A stretch of DNA of 64,000 nt from Methylobacterium sp. J-067 (GTDB lineage: Bacteria > Pseudomonadota > Alphaproteobacteria > Rhizobiales > Beijerinckiaceae): NCBI RefSeq assembly GCF_022829465.1, contig NZ_JAKSXZ010000146.1:372001-436000 (forward strand), given 5' to 3'. The notes under the pieces are model-generated. The model ran no database searches, was not told the DNA's origin, and was given only the letters and a program-made list of their open reading frames with translations. The translations under genes were made by a program, and so were the position numbers. Below, in pieces: positions 26,739 to 33,643 of the stretch. How positions within the stretch are numbered: the first letter of the stretch is position 1; each line of letters starts with the position of its first letter.

Positions 26739-27267
26739 GGACCGCGCCCTCCCCTGCCCCATCGGAATCGAGATCGTCCAGCAGCCGCTTCAGGCCGCCG
26801 AGGTCGCGCAGCACCTTGGCCGAATCGAGCCCCGGCCGCTCCGGCGCCGAGAGCGCCGCGTCGAGCACCGCGATCTGCCGGCCGATATGCGCCCGCAGCC
26901 GCGCCCGCAGATGGGGCGGGTCCGCCACGTCCCCGTCCGCTTCCCGCCAGGGCGCGGCGCCGAAGGCGGCGAGCAGCATGTCCGCCGCGTCCCGCGCATA
27001 GCCCGCCGCCTCCGCGACGTCGCCGGGGTCGATCTCCGGCACCGCGAGGAGCCGGGACATCGCCCCCCGCCGGGACGGGAGCCATTCCTTGAGGGTGCGG
27101 GGATGAGGCTTGGGCGGGCGCGCGCCGCAGCGCAAGTTCCAACCGACGACCGTGCGCGCGGGCACGCCGAGCCGCTGCGCGATGGCGCCGACGGTCAGGC
27201 TTCTGTCTTGAAGGAGACGCTGCGCCTCGGCGCGCAATGCGGCCGGGTGGCCGGCTTTGTTAGGCAT
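26626..27267 (-). CDS. GTA g1, small terminase-like protein
   Basis: This 213-aa protein has an N-terminal helix-turn-helix (AEAQRLLQDRSLTVGAIAQRLGVPARTVVGW) and a helical C-terminal half with acidic and Arg-rich parts (LRDLGGLKRLLDDLDSD). Position directly before the large terminase and the HTH make it the small terminase equivalent. GTA g1 proteins are divergent, and non-specific packaging is expected. ATG 27267 follows a TTGACA promoter. Its end is overlapped by g2. Confidence 0.78.
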   Translation of the reverse strand: MPNKAGHPAALRAEAQRLLQDRSLTVGAIAQRLGVPARTVVGWNLRCGARPPKPHPRTLKEWLPSRRGAMSRLLAVPEIDPGDVAEAAGYARDAADMLLAAFGAAPWREADGDVADPPHLRARLRAHIGRQIAVLDAALSAPERPGLDSAKVLRDLGGLKRLLDDLDSDGAGEGAVHDEPSRSDDPAGFGDPAALREEIARRFDRFVAGGEAP

Positions 27268-27292
27268 CGGCCGCCCCCACACTTCTTGAGCG

Positions 27293-27328
27293 TGCGTACC
27301 TTCTACCGAACCAGCGCACCGCTGTCAA
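27293..27328 (-). promoter_or_regulatory. sigma70-type promoter of the GTA operon
   Basis: On the minus strand, TTGACA (27323-27328) and TAGAAG (27300-27305) are separated by exactly 17 nt. An A/T-rich run lies just upstream, and the transcription start would be at about 27293, some 25 nt before the g1 ATG. This is a consensus -35 with a reasonable -10. It is the best promoter candidate for the GTA genes in the window. Confidence 0.6.
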
Positions 27329-27475
27329 CGATAAAAATCATATCCTGGGCCTGTAATCTTGGGAGAGGTGCCGCGTCGGCATGTCCGCTGTGCGAAGCCG
27401 GAACGGCACCCACCCCGACACGTTGACCGGCGCGTTTCCTTCGGCCACCCATCCCGATAGCGCTATGAGTTAAGC

Positions 27476-28540
27476 ATGGGCGAAACCCCATCATCGGCTG
27501 ATCGGAGCGGATCCCAGGTGTCGGACGATGCGGGGGCTGCTGCCCTGAGCGACAGCTTCCGCCGTTTCGCGGACGTGGTGCCTCTGATGTTGTGGCGTTC
27601 CGACCAGTATGGTCAGGCGGTCCACCACAATGAATGCTGGCTGGAATTCACCGGGCGGACCCTGGAGGACGAGCTCGGCCGGGGCTGGCGCGAGGGCCTG
27701 CACCCGGAGGATTTCGAGCGCCACGCCCGGATCGTCGAGACGGCGCTGGCCGCGCGGGAGCCCTTCACCGTGGAGTTCCGGCTGCGCCGGCACGACGGCG
27801 TCTACCGCTGGCTCCTCGACACCGCGCGCCCCCTCGTGGAGGAGGGCCGGTTCCTCGGCTATCTCGGCTCCTGCTTCGACATCACCGACCGGAAGCATGC
27901 CGAGGAGCATATCGAGCACGCGCTCGCCGAGAAGGAGGCGCTGCTCGCCGAAGTCTACCACCGGGTGCGCAACAACCTCCAGGTGATGGTGAGCCTGATC
28001 GGCCTCTACGGCCGCGCCGCCCCGGATGCCTGCCGGGGCAGCTTCGAGGCCCTGGGCCAGCGGGTGCGGGCCATCGCCCTGGTCCAGCAGCACCTGCACG
28101 AGGCGCCGCACATCGCCTCCATCGACCTGCGCGACTACCTGCGCCGCCTCGCCTCCGGCCTCGGGCAGTTGCGCCGGGCCGGGCGGATCGGCGTGCAGGT
28201 GAACGGTGGCGGCAACGGCCTCGTGGAGCCGCGCACCGCCAACGCACTCGGCATGATCGTCGCCGAGATCGTCGCCGAATGCCTCGACGCCACCGCAGAG
28301 ACGGTGGCCTGCTCCATCGCCATCGGCATCGAGGCGCCGCCGGACGCGCCGATCACCGTCACCGTCATCTCCAACGTCAGCGATGTCGGCGAGCCGAACC
28401 GGCCGACCGTGCCGAAGCTCGGCCCGCGCCTCATCGCCGCCTACGCCGCGCAGGCCGAGATCCTGGCCAGCGGCGAGGCGACCCCCGCCAACCCGCTGAC
28501 GCTGGAACTGCCCCTGCCCCGCGCCACCGAGGCGCCGTGA
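27476..28540 (+). CDS. PAS/HisKA_2 histidine kinase-like protein with degenerate ATPase
   Basis: This 354-aa cytoplasmic protein has a PAS domain (about residues 28-140, with RSDQYGQAVHHNECWLEFTG and RRHDGVYRWLLDTARPL) and a HisKA_2 dimerisation helix (EVYHRVRNNLQVMVSLI, His162). In the ATP-binding part the usual NELVTNA-type N-box reads AEIVAEC, and no DNGxG motif is visible (VISNVSDVGEPNRP instead). Phosphate from ATP is therefore probably not transferred by this protein alone. It starts 208 nt from the GTA g1 gene, divergently. It could be a histidine phosphotransferase or a partner of another kinase. Confidence 0.75.
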   Translation: MGETPSSADRSGSQVSDDAGAAALSDSFRRFADVVPLMLWRSDQYGQAVHHNECWLEFTGRTLEDELGRGWREGLHPEDFERHARIVETALAAREPFTVEFRLRRHDGVYRWLLDTARPLVEEGRFLGYLGSCFDITDRKHAEEHIEHALAEKEALLAEVYHRVRNNLQVMVSLIGLYGRAAPDACRGSFEALGQRVRAIALVQQHLHEAPHIASIDLRDYLRRLASGLGQLRRAGRIGVQVNGGGNGLVEPRTANALGMIVAEIVAECLDATAETVACSIAIGIEAPPDAPITVTVISNVSDVGEPNRPTVPKLGPRLIAAYAAQAEILASGEATPANPLTLELPLPRATEAP

Positions 28541-28548
28541 GCCCCATC

Positions 28549-28971
28549 ATGCTGCCGCCCATCACGACCATCATCGACAATTTCGAGTTCATCGACGATT
28601 GGGAGGAGCGCTACCGCTACCTGATCGAGCTCGGCCGCCAGCTGCCCCCCGCCGACGAGGCCCTGCACGCCGAGGCCAACAAGGTGCAGGGCTGCGCCAG
28701 CCAAGTCTGGCTCGACCTCGCCGTGGACGAGGCCGGGGGCGACCGCAGGTTGCGGGTGAAGGGCGACAGCGACGCCCACATCGTGCGGGGCCTCGTCGCC
28801 CTGATGGTCGCCCTGTTCGACGGCAAGTCCCCCCGCGAGGCCGCCGACACCGACGCCTTTGCCCTCTACACCAAGCTCGGCCTCGGCGAGCACCTGACGC
28901 CCCAGCGCTCCAACGGCGTGCGCGCCATGGCCGACCGCATCCACCGCGACGCGGTGCGCCTCTCGGCCTAG
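28549..28971 (+). CDS. sufE: SufE family cysteine desulfurase activator
   Basis: This 140-aa protein has the sulfur-accepting Cys49 in VQGCASQVWL, which takes persulfide sulfur from SufS for Fe-S cluster assembly. The start FEFIDDWEERYRYLIELGRQ is characteristic of SufE. A GTG at 28537 overlapping the kinase-like gene's stop (GTGA) would add 4 residues and is also possible. The gene's stop overlaps the stop of the convergent DUF6456 gene by 4 nt. The suf operon itself is not in the window. Confidence 0.9.
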   Translation: MLPPITTIIDNFEFIDDWEERYRYLIELGRQLPPADEALHAEANKVQGCASQVWLDLAVDEAGGDRRLRVKGDSDAHIVRGLVALMVALFDGKSPREAADTDAFALYTKLGLGEHLTPQRSNGVRAMADRIHRDAVRLSA

Positions 28972-29828
28972 CCGTTCATCCGCCACAGGCGGGAGCGGGC
29001 CCGCTCCGGCCCGCGCGCCTCGCGCTCCAGCCCGTAATGCTCCGCGAGCCGCGCCAGGGCGATGCGGGCCACCACCTTGGCCGAGCGCGCCGGCCAGCGG
29101 CGCTCGGTCTCGATCCGCTCCAGCCCCTTCAGGAAGCCGCAGAGGTCGAGGAGCAGGTCCGACAGGTCGCGCCCCACCGCCGCGAGCGCCGCCCGCACCC
29201 GCTGGCGCGCCGCCACCGCGCTGTCGGACCCCGAGGCCGGGTCCCACGCGCCGCCGCCATCGACGCGGGGGGCGGTCCAGTCCGCGCCCATCTTCGGCAG
29301 CATCAGCGCCTGGGCGATGTCCCGGCGCAGGCGCTCCCCCGCCTCGTATTCGACCGGATCGATCATCGGGCGCCCGTCGCGGTCCCGGCGGCGGGCCATC
29401 CAGGCGAGCGGGCTCTCCCCGGCATCGCGCAGGGGCGGCTCGCCCGGCCCCCGGCCGCGCACCACGTCGAGATGCTGCCCCCGGAACGGCTCGATGGCGC
29501 CGCCCTGCTCCCGCCGCAGCCGCGCGAGGCCCGGCGCCGTCACGACCACGCGCCCGCCCGCCATCGCCGCCGCGAGGTCGGCCGCGCGCAACTCCTGCGC
29601 CGCCCGCCGGGGGAACCGCCCGCCGCCGAGGGACACCCCGCCCTCCGCCCGGCGGACGATCAGCGCCTCCCCGTCGAACGGATCGGGCCGCGCCTCCGCC
29701 CCCGGATTCGCCAGGGCCGCCAGCAGCCGCGAGGCCTCCCGCGAGAGGATCACGCTCGCGGGGGCGGCCCGCCGCGCCTCGCCCCGGCGCAGGGGGCCAC
29801 GGGCCACGCTATCCGTGCGCTTGTTCAT
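28968..29828 (-). CDS. DUF6456 domain protein
   Basis: This 286-aa protein is basic at both ends. Its C-terminal half holds the conserved DUF6456 region (ESPLAWMARRRDRDGRPMIDPVEYEAGERLRRDI, then DLLLDLCGFLKGLERIETERRWPARSAKVVARIALARLAEHYG). This end looks helical and could bind DNA. Function unknown; the family is found in Alphaproteobacteria, often as a predicted regulator or DNA-binding protein. ATG 29828 is the better start; a start 5 codons earlier lacks a binding site. Confidence 0.75.
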   Translation of the reverse strand: MNKRTDSVARGPLRRGEARRAAPASVILSREASRLLAALANPGAEARPDPFDGEALIVRRAEGGVSLGGGRFPRRAAQELRAADLAAAMAGGRVVVTAPGLARLRREQGGAIEPFRGQHLDVVRGRGPGEPPLRDAGESPLAWMARRRDRDGRPMIDPVEYEAGERLRRDIAQALMLPKMGADWTAPRVDGGGAWDPASGSDSAVAARQRVRAALAAVGRDLSDLLLDLCGFLKGLERIETERRWPARSAKVVARIALARLAEHYGLEREARGPERARSRLWRMNG

Positions 29829-29902
29829 GGTTTGTTCCCTCATCGTGACGCGGTGGACCGGAGGGAACCAGAGATACCAGAAAATAGTCTTAAGTCAAGA
29901 AT

Positions 29903-30121
29903 TCAGGCAGATCTGTCCACAGGGCGCGTCGGCGGGTGGCGCAGCACCTCGGCGATCGCGTCCTCGTCCTTGCCACGGACCTCGTAGCCCATGGCCTCGA
30001 ACCGCTCCACCAGCGCGTCGCTGGTCGCGGCCGAGCGCGCCGCCCAGTCCGCGAGGTTGGCGTTGATGGCGTCAAGATCCTCGGCGGGGCTCGCCTCGCC
30101 GGTCACGGGGTCACGGGCCAT
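29903..30121 (-). CDS. hypothetical protein, 72 aa
   Basis: This short acidic protein has a helical pattern (AEDLDAINANLADWAARSAATSDALVERFEAMGYEV). It lies between DUF6456 and mucR on the same strand. No family was recognised. The start at 30121 (MARDPVTGEAS) was chosen over an in-frame start 7 codons upstream. A real gene is likely from codon pattern and spacing, but no homologue is known to me. Confidence 0.5.
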   Translation of the reverse strand: MARDPVTGEASPAEDLDAINANLADWAARSAATSDALVERFEAMGYEVRGKDEDAIAEVLRHPPTRPVDRSA

Positions 30122-30227
30122 GTCGTTCCTCGCTGGGACCATCGCGGCAAGCGCGGCTCAGCCATAACGCCGCGGGTGCGCAAGCGTTGCCCTGCCCCGG
30201 GCCGGAACCCGGGGCCGCAGCGGCGGA

Positions 30228-30659
30228 TCAGGCCGCCTGCCCGAAGCTCTCGCGCGGCTGGCCGAGGCCGATCGCCTTGGCGAGGTTGGAGCGGGCCTGG
30301 GCGTAGTTCGGCGCCACCATCGGGTAATCCGGCGGCAGGCCCCACTTGGCCCGGTACTGCTCGGGGCTGAGATTGTATTTCGCGCGCAGGTGCCGCTTCA
30401 GCGACTTGAAGCTGCGCCCGTCCTCCAGGCAGATGATGTATTCGTCCGTCACCGACTTCTTGATCGGCACCGCCGGCTCGAGCGGGCCGGTGGGCGCCTT
30501 CGCCACGACCTTGCCCGTCGCCACCCCGACCAGCGCATGACTGATGCGCTCGAGCAAGGGCACGAGTTCTTCCGCCGCGACGTTCCTGTTGCCGACGTAA
30601 GACGTGGCGATCTTGACGGTCATCCGCATCCGGTCGAGCGCGACTTGCTGTCTTTTCAT
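30228..30659 (-). CDS. MucR/Ros-family transcriptional regulator
   Basis: This 143-aa regulator has the family core SLKRHLRAKYNLSPEQYRAKWGLPPDYPMVAPNYAQARSNLAKAIGLG preceded by EYIICLEDGRSFK. These proteins bind AT-rich DNA and control exopolysaccharide, symbiosis and cell-cycle genes. The zinc finger normally uses Cys, Cys/Asp, His, His. Here the Cys (YIICLED) and first His are present, but the second His (usually in a THYN-like place) is Lys-Tyr (RAKYN). The start at 30659 has an AAGG site. A long AT-rich upstream region may serve autoregulation. Confidence 0.88.
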   Translation of the reverse strand: MKRQQVALDRMRMTVKIATSYVGNRNVAAEELVPLLERISHALVGVATGKVVAKAPTGPLEPAVPIKKSVTDEYIICLEDGRSFKSLKRHLRAKYNLSPEQYRAKWGLPPDYPMVAPNYAQARSNLAKAIGLGQPRESFGQAA

Positions 30660-31016
30660 GACCTTAGATCCTTACCTCAAGGGCAGTGAGTGGTTAGCCC
30701 GTGTCGTTTCCTGTTTAGTTTTTAAATCGCTAACGCGCTGACTGAGTTATCACTAACGAACTTGCTGCATGCCGCCGGAGCCTGACTTCGCGACAACCAC
30801 ACCATGCGGCATTCAATTCGGATAAGATATCGGAAAAGGCATCGCAAGGCGCCAATACGGCAAAATTGACGAATCAATTGCTTCCGATATCCCTCATTTG
30901 ATTTGCAATACCTCTCCTGCAGTAGTATTTACCACTTAAATACGATCCGCAGTTGCTTTGCGATCCCGCGACGGCTCCGCTTGCCTCCGTCCGCCGCACG
31001 CGGCACACCCGGCGCC
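30660..31016. promoter_or_regulatory. AT-rich intergenic region mucR/opB
   Basis: This 357-nt region between divergent mucR and oligopeptidase B is clearly more AT-rich than the surroundings. It contains a direct repeat of ATCRCTAAC (30726-30734 and 30749-30757) 23 nt apart, about two helical turns, which is an operator-like spacing. The TTTTTAAAT stretch next to it (about 30719-30727) would suit MucR binding. No gene was recognised. Confidence 0.45.
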
Positions 31017-33155
31017 ATGAATGCCGAGACGGAGTGGGCGCAGATGCTGAAGGGTAAGGGCGGGGATGCACCGGTCGCCGAGATCCGCCCGTCGCAGGTC
31101 ACCGTCCACGGGCGGACGGTCGAGGACGATTACGCGTGGCTCAAGGCCGCGAACTGGCAGGCGGTGTTGAAGGACCCCGCCGCGCTGCCGGAGGACATCG
31201 CCGCGTATCTCCGCGCGGAGAACGCCTATACCGACGCCGCGCTCGCCGGCACCGCCGACCTGCGCAAGCGCCTCGTCGCCGAGATGCGCGCTCGCATCCG
31301 CGAGGACGACAGCGGCGTGCCCGAGCCGGACGGCCCCTTCGCCTACTACACCCGCCACCGCGACGGCGGGCAGCACCCCCTGGTCTGCCGCCGCCCCACC
31401 CGGCCGGAGGCGCCGCTCGGCCTGCCGGAGGAGGAGACGATCCTCATCGACGGCGACAAGGAGGGGGCCGGGCTGCCCTTCTTCGAGATCGCCTCGGCCT
31501 CCCATTCGGACGACCACGCCCGCCTCGCCTGGGGTGCGGACACCAAGGGCTCGGAGTTGCACGCGATCCGGGTGCGCGACCTCGCCACGGGGGAGGACGG
31601 GCCGGACCTGATCGAGGCGACCTCCGGCGAGGCCGTCTGGACGGCGGACGGCGGCGGGTTCTGGTACGTCGCCCTCGACGCCAACCACCGCCCGGCGCGG
31701 GTGATGTTCCACCGGCTCGGCCAGCCCCAGGCCGAGGACGAGACGGTCTATGTCGAGCCGGATGCCGGCTACTTCGTCCACATCTCGGAGACGCAATCCG
31801 GCCGGTTCCTGGCCATCACCGCGAGCGACCACGAGACCGCCGAGGTGCGCCTCATCGCCCGCGCCGCGCCGGCCTCGCCCGCGCTCCTCGTCCAGGCGCG
31901 CACGCCGCTCCTGATCTACTCGGTGGACGACCACGGCGAGAGCCTGTTCATCCGCACCAACGCGGACGGCGCCGAGGACTTCAAGGTCGTCACCGCGCCG
32001 CTCTCCGATCCGGGCATCGAGAACTGGCGGGATCTGGTGCCGCACCGGGCGGGGGTGATGATCCGCCACCTGCACGTCCTCTCCGGCCACATGGTGCGGC
32101 TGGAGATCGAGAACGCGAAGCCCCGCATCGTGGTGCGCGACCTCCTCGACGGGCAGGAGCACCCGGTGGCCTTCGGAGAGGAGGCCTATTCCTTGGGCCT
32201 GCAGCCCGGCAGCGAGTTCGAGACGGCGCGGATTCGCTTCGTCTATTCCTCGATGACGACCCCGGCCGAAACCTTCGACTACGACTGCGCCAGCCGCGAG
32301 CGCTACCTGCGCAAGCGCCAGGAGGTGCCGAGCGGGCACGATCCGGCGAACTACGTGACGCGCCGCCTGTTCGCGACCGCCGAGGACGGGCAGGAGGTGC
32401 CGATCTCGCTGCTGCACCGGAAGGGGCAGGCCCTCGACGGCTCCGCGCCGCTGCTGCTCTACGGCTACGGCTCCTACGGCACGCTGATGCCGGCGGCCTT
32501 CCGCACGAACCTGCTCTCCCTGGTGGATCGCGGCTTCGTCTACGCCATCGCCCATGTCCGGGGCGGCACGGAGAAGGGCTGGCGCTGGTACCTCGACGGC
32601 AAGCGCGAGAAGAAGCCGAACACCTTCACGGATTTCGTGGCCTGCGCGCGGGCGCTGATCGCGGCCGGCTACACGGCGGAGAAGCGCATCGTCGCCCATG
32701 GCGGCTCGGCGGGCGGGATGCTGATGGGGGCGGTGGCCAACCTCGCGCCGGAGCTGTTCGCCGGCATCGGCGCGGACGTGCCCTTCGTGGACGTGCTGAA
32801 CACGATGCTCGACGCGGAATTGCCGCTCACCCCGCCGGAATGGCCCGAATGGGGCAACCCGGCCGAGAGCGTCGCGGCCTTCGAGACGATCCTCGCCTAC
32901 TCGCCCTACGACAACGTGCAGGCGAAGGCCTATCCGGCGATCCTGGCGCTGGGCGGCCTCACCGACCCGCGCGTGACCTATTGGGAGCCGGCGAAGTGGG
33001 TCGCCCGCCTGCGCGCGACCATGACGGGCGGGGGGCCGATCCTGCTCAAGATCAACATGGAAGCCGGCCACGGCGGCGCCGCCGGCCGGTTCGACCGCCT
33101 GGAGGAAGTCGCCCTGATCTACGCCTTCGCCCTAGCGGCGGCGGGGGTGGAGTAG
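31017..33155 (+). CDS. oligopeptidase B (prolyl oligopeptidase family, S9A)
   Basis: This 712-aa serine peptidase cleaves short peptides after basic residues. The N-terminal beta-propeller (about residues 60-410) is followed by the alpha/beta-hydrolase domain. The catalytic Ser is in AHGGSAGGMLMGA, the Asp in GLTDPRVTYWEPAKW, and the His in MEAGHGGAAGRFD. The start at 31017 (MNAETEW) is favoured; an ATG 9 codons further in is an alternative. The frame reads further upstream without a ribosome binding site. The end overlaps the MqsA-like gene on the other strand by 37 nt. Confidence 0.92.
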   Translation: MNAETEWAQMLKGKGGDAPVAEIRPSQVTVHGRTVEDDYAWLKAANWQAVLKDPAALPEDIAAYLRAENAYTDAALAGTADLRKRLVAEMRARIREDDSGVPEPDGPFAYYTRHRDGGQHPLVCRRPTRPEAPLGLPEEETILIDGDKEGAGLPFFEIASASHSDDHARLAWGADTKGSELHAIRVRDLATGEDGPDLIEATSGEAVWTADGGGFWYVALDANHRPARVMFHRLGQPQAEDETVYVEPDAGYFVHISETQSGRFLAITASDHETAEVRLIARAAPASPALLVQARTPLLIYSVDDHGESLFIRTNADGAEDFKVVTAPLSDPGIENWRDLVPHRAGVMIRHLHVLSGHMVRLEIENAKPRIVVRDLLDGQEHPVAFGEEAYSLGLQPGSEFETARIRFVYSSMTTPAETFDYDCASRERYLRKRQEVPSGHDPANYVTRRLFATAEDGQEVPISLLHRKGQALDGSAPLLLYGYGSYGTLMPAAFRTNLLSLVDRGFVYAIAHVRGGTEKGWRWYLDGKREKKPNTFTDFVACARALIAAGYTAEKRIVAHGGSAGGMLMGAVANLAPELFAGIGADVPFVDVLNTMLDAELPLTPPEWPEWGNPAESVAAFETILAYSPYDNVQAKAYPAILALGGLTDPRVTYWEPAKWVARLRATMTGGGPILLKINMEAGHGGAAGRFDRLEEVALIYAFALAAAGVE

Positions 33156-33571
33156 GAAAGCCGAAGCTCCTCGGCGAGTTCGGGGTGGCGGTCCAGCACG
33201 CGCATGAGCTGGATCGTCGGCCCGCTGGGTTCCACGAGGCCGCGCTCGTACTTGTCGAACGCGTTCTCGCCGACCCGCAGCAGGGTCCCGGCCTCCCGCT
33301 GGGAGAGCTTCAGCTTGCGCCGGACCCGGCGGATGGTCGCCGGGCTTGGCAGCCCGTCGATCCTCTCCTTGAGGGTCCGCAGCGCCGCATCCACGATGGT
33401 CATGTCGTCGCCGACATGGACCCCCTCCCCCTCGCCGTCGGGGTAATAGCCCGGCAGGTCGACGGTGAGCGTCTCGCCCTTGTACGTCACCGCGAAGGGA
33501 CGCACGCCGCGCGCGAGCGTCAGGCCCGTCTCCGGCGAGGTCATCGTCTCGGGCAGGATCGGCCGGGGCAT
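33119..33571 (-). CDS. orphan MqsA-like antitoxin/HTH regulator
   Basis: This 150-aa protein has a C-terminal XRE helix-turn-helix (about residues 78-132, LSQREAGTLLRVGENAFDKYERGLVEPSGP) of the MqsA type and an N-terminal YgiT-like domain. The zinc-binding CxxC pairs are absent: the expected CPxCG and YCxxCGE positions read LPETM and YYPDGEGE. No mqsR-like toxin lies next to it, so it is probably a stand-alone regulator. The gene is convergent with oligopeptidase B and overlaps its end. Confidence 0.75.
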   Translation of the reverse strand: MPRPILPETMTSPETGLTLARGVRPFAVTYKGETLTVDLPGYYPDGEGEGVHVGDDMTIVDAALRTLKERIDGLPSPATIRRVRRKLKLSQREAGTLLRVGENAFDKYERGLVEPSGPTIQLMRVLDRHPELAEELRLSYSTPAAARAKA

Positions 33572-33643
33572 TTCACCGCTCCTTGAACGACATGAGGCGC
33601 AACTGGATCATCTCCTCTGCAAGGGAGGCAGATCAATGTGTCG

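Larger units (their letters stand above)
8210..27267 (-). mobile_element. gene transfer agent (RcGTA-type) structural cluster
   Basis: A minus-strand run of phage head, tail and lysis genes follows the gene order of the Rhodobacter capsulatus GTA from g1 to g15, with the short tape measure and the g12-g13-g14-g15 baseplate/hub set that typifies GTAs. No integrase, excisionase, repressor, replication gene or att-like border repeat is present. This fits a domesticated GTA better than a prophage. Every structural frame is open. The exact boundary on the 3' side (8.2-9.2 kb small proteins) is less certain. Confidence 0.88.

Noticed and set aside
8210..27267. Active prophage
   Set aside because: No integrase, repressor, replication gene or flanking direct repeat was seen, and the g1-g15 order is that of a GTA.
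27268..27475. CtrA box in front of GTA g1
   Set aside because: Only a half site (GTTAAG) near the kinase-like start was seen; no TTAA-N7-TTAA.
27303..27494. Short minus-strand frame of 63 codons overlapping the g1 promoter
   Set aside because: No ribosome binding site and no protein-like composition. It overlaps the promoter and the start of the kinase-like gene.
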